From contig JAVBLG010000075.1 in NCBI GenBank assembly GCA_031553655.1, forward strand, positions 29,223 to 93,222: a stretch of 64,000 bases of DNA, in the 5' to 3' direction. Below, one piece after another: positions 1-7,507 of the stretch. The stretch comes from JAVBLG01 sp031553655. Lineage in GTDB: Bacteria; Desulfobacterota; Desulfovibrionia; Desulfovibrionales; Desulfovibrionaceae. The translations under genes and the position numbers were made by a program. The notes under the pieces were generated by a model. The model did no database searches. It was not told the origin of the DNA and saw only the letters and a program-made list of their open reading frames with translations. Every line of letters begins with the position of its first letter. Position 1 is the first letter of the stretch.

Positions 1-1
1 T

Positions 2-289
2 GGTCTTGGTTTCGAATACATTCTGCCCAAGGCCCAAAAAAGCGGCCTGTGCCGCGAAAATGTGGGTCGCAGCGTCTACATTGCCTCCGATGGAGGTCTG
101 TCTCCTTGCGTATATCTTAACCTGCCCGCCGCAGCCGATATCCCCCGCCGCCGCGTGTTCGGCAACGTGCTCGAAGGCGACGCCTTCACCATCTGGCACA
201 ATGACGCCTTTAAAAACTTCCGCGCCGCCCTGGCCAGTGAAGACCCGGACGGCGCGTGTGTTGATTGTCCTAAGAGATTTGAAATTTAA
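2..289 (+). CDS. Radical SAM protein with SPASM-like C-terminus (C-terminal fragment)
   Basis: This open frame enters from the left edge and ends in TAA, so only about the last 95 residues are visible. The fragment has the cysteine pattern of a SPASM-type auxiliary Fe-S domain: a Cys in GLCREN, a Cys in LSPCVYLNLP about 20 residues later, and a closing CVDCP pair near the C-terminus. Between them lies a typical 'GN(V/I)..G....W....F..FR' stretch (FGNVLEGDAFTIWHNDAFKNF split over two segments). In known families this region binds auxiliary 4Fe-4S clusters, while the radical SAM CxxxCxxC core lies upstream, here outside the window. The substrate cannot be inferred. The gene converges on the exported RidA gene with only three bases between the stop codons. 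Confidence 0.7.
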   Translation, partial: GLGFEYILPKAQKSGLCRENVGRSVYIASDGGLSPCVYLNLPAAADIPRRRVFGNVLEGDAFTIWHNDAFKNFRAALASEDPDGACVDCPKRFEI

Positions 290-292
290 ACT

Positions 293-742
293 TTACTTCA
301 CGCCAACGGCTTCAATTTCGATCAAGGCGTCGCGGGGAATACGGGCCACCTGCACGCAAGAGCGGGCCGGGGGATTTTTGGTAAAATAGGTGCCGTAAAT
401 AGCATTGACCTTGGCAAAATCGTTGAGGTCCTTCAGAAAAATGGTGACCTTTACGGCCTTGTCCAGAGAGCTTCCGCCCGCTTCCAGCACGGCCTTCACA
501 TTTTCCAGCGACTGTTTGGCCTGGGCTTCAATGCCTTCAGGCATTTTGTTGGTGGCCGGATCAAGAGGCAACTGGCCGGAGGTGAACACCAAATCGCCCA
601 CAGCAATGCCCTGGGAATAAGGGCCTACGGCCTGAGGGGCTTTTTGGGGCACAACCACGGTTTTCTCGGCGGCCTGGGCCGGTACGGCAAAAACCAGGGC
701 GGCAAGACAAATCAGAACGGGCAGAAGATTCTTTTTCAGCAT
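293..742 (-). CDS. Exported RidA/YjgF-family protein
   Basis: A 149-residue protein of the RidA (YjgF/YER057c/UK114) family, normally a homotrimeric deaminase that hydrolyses reactive enamine/imine intermediates. The mature part has family motifs: GPYSQGI near the N-terminus, FTSGQLPLDP, and the C-terminal arginine motif in PPARSCVQVARIPRDALIEIEAV, which in characterised members binds the substrate carboxylate. Unusually it begins with a clear signal peptide (MLKKNLLPVLICLAALVF, then cleavage near VPAQA-AEK), so it should act in the periplasm, whereas canonical RidA is cytosolic. The ATG has an AAGGAG Shine-Dalgarno eight bases upstream. It stands alone between a radical SAM gene and a methionine-type ABC operon. 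A periplasmic substrate is inference. Confidence 0.88.
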   Translation of the reverse strand: MLKKNLLPVLICLAALVFAVPAQAAEKTVVVPQKAPQAVGPYSQGIAVGDLVFTSGQLPLDPATNKMPEGIEAQAKQSLENVKAVLEAGGSSLDKAVKVTIFLKDLNDFAKVNAIYGTYFTKNPPARSCVQVARIPRDALIEIEAVGVK

Positions 743-835
743 GGTTCACACTCCTTTATACGGGTTATGCCGTGCGCTACCCAAAACACGGGCGCTCCAC
801 GGCCAAAGGGCGGAATATCTTCGACACATTGTTCT

Positions 836-864
836 ATTTCAAGGCAAATCAGATAATTAGTCAA
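836..864 (-). promoter_or_regulatory. Candidate sigma-70 promoter of the exported ridA
   Basis: On the minus strand a TTGACT box (859-864) is followed, 17 bases on, by TGAAAT (836-841). Transcription would start near 829 and give a leader of about 87 bases before the ridA start. The -10 box matches only four of six consensus positions, so this is a modest call. Confidence 0.35.
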
Positions 865-992
865 GGAAGAATAATTTGAGAGGGACGAACTCGGCAGGTT
901 CCGATATGCGTTTGGCAGGGGAGAACGCAAATTTATACTTTCGACTGAGGCGGGGCCTATTTTTAAAGGCGGATTTTGTTTCAGGGTAAGAA

Positions 993-1056
993 AAACGCCG
1001 TTTTTGAATCAGGGATAGTACTCTTTTGGTACAGCCCTGATTCAAAAACGGCGTTT
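993..1056. repeat. Long perfect hairpin behind metQ (family B-like element)
   Basis: Two 22-base arms (993-1014 and 1035-1056) are exact reverse complements, separated by 20 bases. The loop itself contains GTAC-N7-GTAC, so the full structure is a long stem with a small apical hairpin. On the minus strand the 3' arm runs into GTTTTTCTT, so it can serve as an intrinsic terminator for the metN-metI-metQ operon, which ends 28 bases away. The apical GTAC-N7-GTAC module also occurs in the larger elements at 60736 and 63246, which suggests a shared origin or function. Confidence 0.75.
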
Positions 1057-1083
1057 GACGCAGCCCTGAGGCAAAATACGCCT

Positions 1084-1866
1084 TTAAAAAGCAGGCACAA
1101 TACCCTTGGGAGCAAGCTCCTTCACAATATATTCCTTAACTTCCGGAGAATTCACAGCCTTGATCAAAGCTTTGGCGGCCGGGGAATCCTTGTCGGCTTC
1201 GCGCACAACAACCACGTTGGCATAGGGTGATTCCTTGCCTTCGATGATGATGGCGTCGCGCGAGGGGATGAGCCCGGCTTCGGCGGCAAAATTGGTATTG
1301 ATCACGGCCGCGTCCACGTCAGGCAGGGAGCGGGGCAACTGGGCGGCTTCAAGCTCCTTGATATTGAGCTTCTTGGGATTTTCCACGATGTCGATCACGG
1401 TCACCAACGCGCCGGGCTTGAGCTTAATCAGGCCGTTGTTTTCGAGCAGACGCAAGGCGCGGGCTTCGTTGGTGGGGTCATTGGGCACGGCCAGGGTAGC
1501 GCCGGGCTTGAGCTCGTCAAGCTTCTTGATCTTCTTGGAATAGAGACCAAGGGGTTCGATATGCACGGCGGCAATCCAGGCCAACTTGAGGCCGCGCTCG
1601 GAGTTCATCTTGTCCAGATAGGGCACATGCTGGAAAAAATTGGCAAAAAGCTGCTTTTCGGCCAGGGCCACGTTGGGCACGACATAATCGTTGAATTCCA
1701 TAATTTTTACATCATAGCCTTCCTTCTTGAGCAACGGAGCGGCCTTTTGGATTATGTCCTTATGCGGGAAGGGGGTAACGCCGATGACCAAGGTTTCCGC
1801 AGCCATGGCGGCGGTGGGAAGCAGCAGCGAGGCGCAGACGGCCAAAGCTAAAAAAGTGCGTTTCAT
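1084..1866 (-). CDS. metQ: Methionine-type ABC importer substrate-binding protein (NlpA/MetQ family)
   Basis: A 260-residue periplasmic binding protein of the NlpA/MetQ family, the last gene of a metN-metI-metQ operon. After the signal peptide (MKRTFLALAVCASLLLPTAA, cleaved near AMA-AE) the mature protein starts with ETLVIGVTPFPH, the usual first beta strand. It also carries the family stretches ANFFQHVPYLD, ATLAVPNDPTNEARALRLLE and DVDAAVINTNFA. A cysteine occurs in the signal peptide, but the preceding residue is Val, so there is no proper lipobox and the protein is probably soluble rather than a lipoprotein. The gene starts 25 bases after the permease stop. D/L-methionine or another amino acid is the expected ligand; specificity cannot be read from sequence alone. 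A second, orphan paralogue lies at 26677-27504. Confidence 0.9.
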   Translation of the reverse strand: MKRTFLALAVCASLLLPTAAMAAETLVIGVTPFPHKDIIQKAAPLLKKEGYDVKIMEFNDYVVPNVALAEKQLFANFFQHVPYLDKMNSERGLKLAWIAAVHIEPLGLYSKKIKKLDELKPGATLAVPNDPTNEARALRLLENNGLIKLKPGALVTVIDIVENPKKLNIKELEAAQLPRSLPDVDAAVINTNFAAEAGLIPSRDAIIIEGKESPYANVVVVREADKDSPAAKALIKAVNSPEVKEYIVKELAPKGIVPAF

Positions 1867-1891
1867 CTTAAAACAACTCCTTAAAATTTTG

Positions 1892-2575
1892 TTATTTTAA
1901 TACCTTATAGAAAAAATTCCCGGCGCTCTGTATGGCCTGCACAATGATCAGCAGAATGAGTACGGCATAGATCATCATGCCCGGCTGGTAACGATGGTAG
2001 CCATAGCGTATGGCCAAGTCGCCAAGACCGCCGCCCCCAACTATACCGGCCATGGCCGAATAGCTGAGCAGGGTTATGGCTATGACCGCCACATTGAGCA
2101 CAATGGAAGGCAGGGCTTCTTTGAGCATGACCCGGAAAATAATCTGGGTATTGGTGGCTCCGAAGGAGCGGGCGGCCTCCACTACTCCACTGTCCACTTC
2201 CAGAAGGCTGCCCTCGATCAGCCGGGCCACAAAGGGAGCGGCCGCAATGGTGAGGGGCACGATGGTGGCTGTGCTGCCTATGGAGGTGCCAACCAGCAGT
2301 CTGGTAAGCGGAATAATGGCAATGAGCAGAATAATGAAGGGGAACGAGCGCAACAGGTTCACCACCACATCCAGGGCGCGGTAAACAGGAAGATTAGGGT
2401 TCAGCCCCTTGGGACCGGTCATAATCAGGGCTATGGCCCAGAAAAAGCCCATCAGCAAGGACAGAGCCGTGGACATGGAGGTCATGTACAGGGTTTCCCA
2501 AGTGTCGCGCACCAGCTGCATCATCTGGTCCGGAGAGATGATAAGGTGCTGGAATATGGCGGCGAAATCAGTCAT
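1892..2575 (-). CDS. metI: Methionine-type ABC importer permease
   Basis: Inner-membrane permease of the MetI family (228 residues) with five or more hydrophobic segments and the EAA-loop signature 'EAARSFGATNTQIIFRVMLKEALPSI' region that contacts the ATPase. I start it at MTDFAAIFQ, whose ATG overlaps the metN stop by eight bases (ATGACTGA arrangement). The open frame extends 24 codons further upstream, but that part lies inside metN. The overlap implies translational coupling. Together with metN and metQ it forms a complete importer. Confidence 0.92.
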   Translation of the reverse strand: MTDFAAIFQHLIISPDQMMQLVRDTWETLYMTSMSTALSLLMGFFWAIALIMTGPKGLNPNLPVYRALDVVVNLLRSFPFIILLIAIIPLTRLLVGTSIGSTATIVPLTIAAAPFVARLIEGSLLEVDSGVVEAARSFGATNTQIIFRVMLKEALPSIVLNVAVIAITLLSYSAMAGIVGGGGLGDLAIRYGYHRYQPGMMIYAVLILLIIVQAIQSAGNFFYKVLK

Positions 2576-3530
2576 TAAGCACCTCCCAATACAGGCCGGT
2601 ATCCTGCAGGTGATTGAGCACCTTTTCCAGATGCTCGTCATCCACATTGATCACTAAAAAGCCATGCACAACGTCGAGGTAGCGTTCGAGTTTGCCGCCC
2701 ACTATGGAAAAGTTGATGTCCAATGCTCTGGCCATTCTGGTAATGAAACAGTCCAGCGAAAATTCCTTGGGGAAGGATATGCGTATATTGGTACCGCTGT
2801 CGATGAGAGCATATTCCTCGTCCACCAAGGCTTTTATGCCGCCCTTGGGCGCAAGGAAAAGGTCGTCGGTTTTACCCAGGCCCTGAGGCCGCCCCTTGTC
2901 GAGCAACAGCATGCGGTGGCACATGCGTTTGACCACTTCCATCTGATGGGTAACCAGAATGATGGTGATGTTAAGCCGCCGGTTGACGTCTTCCAGAAGT
3001 TCCAGAATGGACACGGTGGTTTTGGGGTCAAGGGCGCTGGTGGCTTCGTCGCAAAGCAAAATTTTGGGATTCAGGGCCAAGGCTCTGGCAATGCCTATGC
3101 GCTGTTTCTGCCCGCCGGAAAGGTTGCCTACCCGCTCCATGCGTTTGTCGGACAAACCCACCAGATCCAGAAGCTCCAGAACCCTGTCTTCTTTTTCTTT
3201 GGGCTTTGCACCCCACACATCAAGGGGGAAAGCTATATTGTCAAAAACATTTTTACGCGACATCAGGTTAAAATTCTGAAAAACCATGCCCATTTCGCGG
3301 CGCAGATTCAGAATGCCGCTTTCCGGGAGGCCTTTCACCTCCTGGCCCATAACCTTAACGCTGCCGGCCTGGTAAGATTCAAGCCCGTTAAGGCAGCGTA
3401 AAAAGGTTGATTTTCCGGCCCCGGAATGCCCCACAATGCCGAAAACCTCGCCGGATTGCACCGTGAGGTCAATGCCGTCAAGCACAAGAATATCGCCGTA
3501 GCGTTTTTGCAGGCCCTCTACTTTAATCAT
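2568..3530 (-). CDS. metN: Methionine-type ABC importer ATPase with NIL domain
   Basis: A 320-residue ABC ATPase, first gene of the importer operon. Walker A is GHSGAGKST, the signature motif is LSGGQKQR, and Walker B is ILLCDEATSALDP, followed by the H-loop VTHQ. The C-terminal segment from about residue 245 (IRISFPKEFSLDCFITRMA onward) fits the NIL domain, which in MetN proteins binds methionine and inhibits transport. The length agrees with the family. The start is preceded only by a weak ribosome site (ACGG). I searched the roughly 110-base upstream region for a SAM riboswitch or MetJ-like operator repeats and could see neither, so regulation is unknown. Confidence 0.93.
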   Translation of the reverse strand: MIKVEGLQKRYGDILVLDGIDLTVQSGEVFGIVGHSGAGKSTFLRCLNGLESYQAGSVKVMGQEVKGLPESGILNLRREMGMVFQNFNLMSRKNVFDNIAFPLDVWGAKPKEKEDRVLELLDLVGLSDKRMERVGNLSGGQKQRIGIARALALNPKILLCDEATSALDPKTTVSILELLEDVNRRLNITIILVTHQMEVVKRMCHRMLLLDKGRPQGLGKTDDLFLAPKGGIKALVDEEYALIDSGTNIRISFPKEFSLDCFITRMARALDINFSIVGGKLERYLDVVHGFLVINVDDEHLEKVLNHLQDTGLYWEVLND

Positions 3531-3642
3531 CCGTTTAATATCTAACAGATGTATAAAAAAGTAAAGCGGGGCAAAGGTATCTAATTTTGCATATCAACGA
3601 AATCGTCCACCACGCACAATTTGTCCGCAAGGAGGCTGCGTA

Positions 3643-4008
3643 ATGGGCGGCGGGCGTGGTCACGGTTTTTTCGTGGGGACTATAGGCGGGCGCGAGTCTG
3701 ACGCGCTCTCTGGCGGCATACTGGTTGCGGCAGCGGCTCATACTCTTACAGACGCCAGTGGAAAACCTGCGGAGGCCGCAGCTCAATTTTCTGAAAGCAT
3801 ACTTGAGAGGATGCGACCTTGGTGGGCCCTTCCATACGGGCATCCTAGAAAAATACGAGAGATGGAGTATTTACAAAGAGACTTGAAGCCAAGACTTGAT
3901 GGACTTGTAAATGGTTTCGATATGGGAAAATTTGATGTCCAAAACGAGATATTAAAGTTGATTGCCAAAAGCTTAACACAGGGAATTAATTTTATAAAAT
4001 CTAAATAA
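3643..4008 (+). CDS. Orphan protein of unknown function in the AT-rich island
   Basis: A 121-residue frame with a textbook ribosome site (AAGGAGG, seven bases before the ATG) and an intrinsic terminator 28 bases after its stop, so it is probably a real gene. I do not recognise it. The first 45 residues are Gly/Ala-rich (MGGGRGHGFFVGTIGG...) and encoded by GC-rich DNA. The rest (from about ESILERMRPWW) is polar, Lys/Leu-rich and encoded by AT-rich DNA. That change of composition inside one frame suggests a recombination junction, as in cassette-type toxin or surface-protein ends, but no toxin motif is visible. No signal peptide is evident. It points away from the metN operon and converges on the two membrane-protein genes. 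Confidence 0.55.
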   Translation: MGGGRGHGFFVGTIGGRESDALSGGILVAAAAHTLTDASGKPAEAAAQFSESILERMRPWWALPYGHPRKIREMEYLQRDLKPRLDGLVNGFDMGKFDVQNEILKLIAKSLTQGINFIKSK

Positions 4009-4035
4009 TACAAAACCTCAATTCACACCCAATAT

Positions 4036-4076
4036 AGTAGCAATAGTAGTTATCTATACTATTGCTACTTTTTTTG
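4036..4076 (+). terminator. Intrinsic terminator after the orphan gene
   Basis: A perfect 13-base inverted repeat (4036-4048 and 4057-4069) with an eight-base loop is followed by seven T residues. It lies 28 bases after the orphan ORF stop and overlaps the 3' end of the convergent membrane-protein gene at 4065. Confidence 0.85.
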
Positions 4077-4490
4077 TATTATTTTGGGTGAAATGTATTT
4101 TGCCGCAAAAAAATATGAAAATATTAACATATACATATAATATACCGCCGCGAATGTACCGTGAATTATTGGAATATTCTTTTCTTTTTTAAAATAAAAC
4201 ATATTTACTGGAGCATTGCCAAACAATGTATTATCTGAAGAAGTTCCAAAATTCATATATCCCATAACCACACAATACAACATAAGCACTGAAACACTTT
4301 TATTCAAAATTTTCACATTAAAGTAACTTACAACTACAATTACAATGGCAAGTATCCTAACGCATTCTGACAGAATAACATAAAAAAGTGCTGCCTGCTC
4401 CAAGTGGCCTCCATATATCCAAACGACATGATCAAAAATAAAAAAGAGAGATAAAACAATCCTACTACGATTTTTCAGAGAAATTGTCAT
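4065..4490 (-). CDS. Small four-helix membrane protein, tandem paralogue 1
   Basis: A 141-residue hydrophobic protein with about four membrane segments (FFIFDHVVWIYGG, ILAIVIVVVSYF, VSVLMLYCVVMGYM, YYMYMLIFSYFFAA). It is clearly homologous to its neighbour at 4656-5177: both begin M-x-ISxxNRxRIVL, share DHxVW, LFYVxxSECVR, EExNIP-like KEKNIPI, and FAAKxISPK. This copy stops right after SPKIIQKK and lacks the C-terminal helix of its neighbour, so it looks truncated at the 3' end, where the terminator of the facing gene begins. The DNA is AT-rich compared with the flanking operons. Function is unknown; a phage or toxin-immunity role would be pure speculation. Confidence 0.65.
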   Translation of the reverse strand: MTISLKNRSRIVLSLFFIFDHVVWIYGGHLEQAALFYVILSECVRILAIVIVVVSYFNVKILNKSVSVLMLYCVVMGYMNFGTSSDNTLFGNAPVNMFYFKKEKNIPIIHGTFAAVYYMYMLIFSYFFAAKYISPKIIQKK

Positions 4491-4655
4491 ATTAATTCCC
4501 GCTCTGTTGTGAGCCGTGATGAAGAGAATGTTGTACGCGACGACTTAAATTTTTACTTACACCTTGCTATGAGACTTTGAAGTTTCAACGCTAATCAATA
4601 ATCATGCGCGATTATTTTTATTACTGTATATATGCCGGCAATTTTCTTCGAAATA

Positions 4656-5177
4656 TCAAAAAAACAACACATAACAAATACACAAAACAACGCTAACTAA
4701 AATAGACAATACAAGGAAAAGTTCGTAACTTTTGTCACTATCCCAGAAGCTGTCTCCACTGCTGCTGTCCTTTTTAGGCGAAATGTGTTTTGCCGCGAAC
4801 ATATAAGTAGATATTATAACGCATGTATAATAAAATACCAACCAAGATTCCAAAGGAATGTTTTCTTCTCTTTTAAACCCCATAATATTTGGCATGGGTC
4901 TCCCGAATCTATATACAACAACGTGGGAGCCATAATAACCCAAACTGAGCATTATTAAGGAGTATGCCATAATAACCGCAACGCTTGTGCTCAAAATTTT
5001 ACTGCAGTAAAAGCTGGCTATAAACGCGAACAGTGCGAATAAACGCACACATTCCGATATAACAACATAAAAAAGCGCCACGCGTTCAAAATTACCTGCC
5101 GCTGCCCAGACAAGATGATCAACAATGAAAAAAAGCAATAAAACTATGCGGCAGCGATTTTCCGGGGAAATTGGCAT
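4656..5177 (-). CDS. Small five-helix membrane protein, tandem paralogue 2
   Basis: A 173-residue paralogue of the gene at 4065-4490, with about four matching membrane segments plus an extra C-terminal one (FLVLSILVSVVLCICYVLFF) after a short serine/aspartate-rich linker (KKDSSSGDSFWDSDKS). The start has an AGGA six bases upstream. Similarity between the two genes extends into the 5' flank (both have a TTGTGAGC-GTGATGAA-like stretch upstream), so the unit was duplicated with its leader. Both genes are AT-rich and read in the same direction. I do not recognise the family. Confidence 0.65.
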   Translation of the reverse strand: MPISPENRCRIVLLLFFIVDHLVWAAAGNFERVALFYVVISECVRLFALFAFIASFYCSKILSTSVAVIMAYSLIMLSLGYYGSHVVVYRFGRPMPNIMGFKREENIPLESWLVFYYTCVIISTYMFAAKHISPKKDSSSGDSFWDSDKSYELFLVLSILVSVVLCICYVLFF

Positions 5178-5220
5178 ACTATTCCTATTTTATTGTGAGC
5201 GGTGATGAAAATAAATTAAA

Positions 5221-5253
5221 GCGGAACCGGAAAAATTAATATCCCGGTTCCGC
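5221..5253 (-). terminator. Terminator of the lut operon
   Basis: Perfect 10-base arms (5221-5230 and 5244-5253, GCGGAACCGG and its complement) enclose a 13-base loop. Read on the minus strand the stem is followed by TTTAATTTATTTTC. It lies about 100 bases after the stop of the LUD/Fe-S gene and would end that operon. Confidence 0.65.
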
Positions 5254-5311
5254 ATCAAATTATTTGCAAAAGGCGTTTTTTAGATCCAGTCCGATAGAAG
5301 CACGGTCCGTC

Positions 5312-5346
5312 AGAGCATTTCGCTCATTTCATTCGCAAAACGCTCT
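5312..5346. repeat. Family A 35-bp palindrome, copy 1
   Basis: An imperfect palindrome running from AGAGCATTTCGC to GCAAAACGCTCT, located seven bases after the stop of the LUD/Fe-S gene on the minus strand. It is identical over 35 bases to the copy at 12936 and to the reverse complement of the copy at 60677. The preceding CCGTC is shared too. Confidence 0.85.
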
Positions 5347-5352
5347 CAGAAG

Positions 5353-7506
5353 TTACTTTTTCAAGTGGTCATTCAACAATTCGGATATATGGGTCACCTT
5401 GAGCTTCAGGCCCTTTTTCTCGGCCCCGCCGCGCAGCTGCATCACGCAGCCTGGGCAGTCAGCCACAAGGCGCTCGGCTCCGGAAGCGCTCACGTTTTCC
5501 AGCTTCTTTGCCAGAATATTGGCTGAAACCTTGGGGAACTTCACCGAATAGGAACCACCGAAGCCGCAGCACACTTCTTCTTCGGCCGACTGTACATATT
5601 CGGCGGACGCGGCGATCAGATCGCGCGGGGCGGCGTGAACATCAAGGCCCCGGCACAGATGGCAGGCAGCGTGATAGGCCACTTTTTCACCGTTGTTCAC
5701 GAAGCTGTCGGCCCCAAGGCCGAGGGTATCGCGCACAAAGGAGCTGAAGTCGGTAATCTTGTCCGTGAAGGCGCGCACCCGCTGGATTTCGCCGCGTTTG
5801 TCCTCAAGCAGATGGCCGTATTTGTGTTTGAGATGCGAGGCGCAGGAGGCGCAGAGGGTGATGATGGCCTCATATCTGGCGGGATCAAAGGCCTTGACAT
5901 TCTGCATGGCCACTTCCTTGGACACCTTGCGCTGGCCCATGGTTTCCAGGGGCAGGCCGCAGCAGGTCTGATCCATGGGAAATTCCACGTCAACGCCCTG
6001 CGAAGCCAACAGTTTCACTCCGGCTTCAAGCTGTTCGGGGTAGATGAAGTCGCCCGCGCAGCCGCTGAAAATGGCCACGCGATAACGCGGCGAGTCAATT
6101 TTGGGCTTCACCGCTTCCCACTTGTCGCGGAAAGACTCTCCGGCCAGGGCGGGCAAGGCCCGGAACCCGTGATCGCCAAGGAACATCTGCGGCAAATGGC
6201 GGATGTAGGGAGTGCCGCCGGTAACCGGCCGCTGGGCGAATTTGGCGAATTTGAGCAGCGAATGGAAGACCTTGCGGTTTCTCATGGCCGCGCCAAGCAG
6301 GGTAGCTTCAATGGGCGTGCCCTCTTCCTCATTGAGCCTGGCGCGAATTTCCATAATCATTTTGGGCAGGTCAATGCCACCGGCGCAGATATCCTTGCAG
6401 GCTTCACAGTTGATGCAGTTTTGCACCAGCACCTTGGCCTTGTCGCGCCCGTGGAAGAAGTAAGTCAGAATCAGGCCGATGGCTCCGATGTAGATATACC
6501 CCATCTTGTGCCCGCCCACCATGCGGTACACCGGGCACACATTGGCGCAGGCTCCGCAACGCACGCAGTTGAGCACGTCGGAAAAAACCGGGTCCTTGGC
6601 CAGAGCCGAACGGCCATTATCCAGGAAGATCACATGCATGATCTTGCGGCCGCTTTCCGTATTTTTACTTTCCGTGGCCCCGGAAATCCAGTTCACATAA
6701 GAGGTGAGCATCTGGGCAGTGGCATTGCGGGGCAAAACCATAAGGGCCTTCAGGGCTTCGTCAATGGTGGGCGTGAGCTTGTCCAACCCGGCCAGGGCCA
6801 CATGCACCTTGGGCAGAGTGGTGACCATGCGGGCATTGCCCTCGTTGGTCACGGTGGCAATGGCTCCGGTTTCGGCCACGGCAAAGTTGACTCCGGAAAC
6901 GCCCATGCCGCATTCAATGAACTTGCGGCGCAGCGAACGACGGGCCACGCGCACCAGTTTGGTTATGTCATTGTCGAGATGTTTGCCCACTTCTTTGGAA
7001 AAGTCGTCGGCCACCTGTTCCTTGGAAAGGTGGATGGCGGGCATGACCATGTGCGAGGGGCCTTCATGGCGCAACTGGATAATCCATTCCCCAAGGTCAC
7101 TCTCCACCACTTCAAGGCCGTCTTTTTCCAGACGAGTGTTGAGCTGAGTTTCCTCAGCGGTCATGGATTTAGATTTCACCACCATTTTTACGCCGTTTTC
7201 GGCGGCAATGCGGGCAATAAGCTCGTTGGCGTCAGCGGCTGTGGCCACACGGTGCACAAACACGCCACGCTTTTCAGCTTCGGTTTTAAATTGCTCATAA
7301 AGCTCATCAAGGCGTTTGGTGGAAGCGCGTTTGGAAGCGGCTATGTCGGCGATCAGAGCGCGATCATCAAGGCCGCGAAAAATGTTTTCGCGGTTGCCCT
7401 TGTAGGCCACGGCAAACTTGTCCAGGGCCTGGCGCAAAAAAGTATTGTCCAGGGCCGCGCTTAGATCATCCTTATAAGAAGACATATCTTTAGGAGCGTC
7501 ATGCAT
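5353..7506 (-). CDS. L-lactate dehydrogenase Fe-S subunit, LutB-LutA type fusion
   Basis: A 717-residue LUD-family protein. An N-terminal LUD domain (about residues 50-300) is followed by two ferredoxin-type clusters, CVRCGACANVCPVYRMVGGH and CINCEACKDICAGG. A C-terminal part holds two CCG modules: DQTCCGLPLETMG, CASCASHLKHKYG, HAACHLCRG and EEVCCGFGGSYSVK with a final DCPGC. In Bacillus the LutB (LUD plus ferredoxin) and LutA (CCG) parts are separate proteins; here they are one chain, as known for Desulfovibrio-type lactate dehydrogenases. The expected role is cytoplasmic oxidation of lactate to pyruvate feeding the electron-transport chain. The ATG at 7506 (GGAGG nine bases upstream) nearly abuts the LutC stop, so the two are co-translated; an alternative start is MSSYKDD at 7485. 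Confidence 0.9.
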   Translation of the reverse strand: MHDAPKDMSSYKDDLSAALDNTFLRQALDKFAVAYKGNRENIFRGLDDRALIADIAASKRASTKRLDELYEQFKTEAEKRGVFVHRVATAADANELIARIAAENGVKMVVKSKSMTAEETQLNTRLEKDGLEVVESDLGEWIIQLRHEGPSHMVMPAIHLSKEQVADDFSKEVGKHLDNDITKLVRVARRSLRRKFIECGMGVSGVNFAVAETGAIATVTNEGNARMVTTLPKVHVALAGLDKLTPTIDEALKALMVLPRNATAQMLTSYVNWISGATESKNTESGRKIMHVIFLDNGRSALAKDPVFSDVLNCVRCGACANVCPVYRMVGGHKMGYIYIGAIGLILTYFFHGRDKAKVLVQNCINCEACKDICAGGIDLPKMIMEIRARLNEEEGTPIEATLLGAAMRNRKVFHSLLKFAKFAQRPVTGGTPYIRHLPQMFLGDHGFRALPALAGESFRDKWEAVKPKIDSPRYRVAIFSGCAGDFIYPEQLEAGVKLLASQGVDVEFPMDQTCCGLPLETMGQRKVSKEVAMQNVKAFDPARYEAIITLCASCASHLKHKYGHLLEDKRGEIQRVRAFTDKITDFSSFVRDTLGLGADSFVNNGEKVAYHAACHLCRGLDVHAAPRDLIAASAEYVQSAEEEVCCGFGGSYSVKFPKVSANILAKKLENVSASGAERLVADCPGCVMQLRGGAEKKGLKLKVTHISELLNDHLKK

Positions 7507-7507
7507 T

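Larger units (their letters stand above)
743..1083. other. Non-coding gap between ridA and metQ
   Basis: No convincing gene lies here; the short frames have no Shine-Dalgarno sequence or family resemblance. The left part holds the ridA leader and candidate promoter. The right part (993-1056) is a near-perfect long hairpin listed separately. I see nothing else I can support. Confidence 0.6.

Noticed and set aside
3531..3642. SAM riboswitch or MetJ-type operator before metN
   Set aside because: No characteristic stem arrangement or repeated 8-bp boxes could be found in the 110-base leader.
5635..7464. A 609-codon open frame antisense to the lactate dehydrogenase gene
   Set aside because: It lies fully opposite a gene with strong domain evidence and has no ribosome site or family resemblance. 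Long antisense frames are expected in GC-rich coding DNA.
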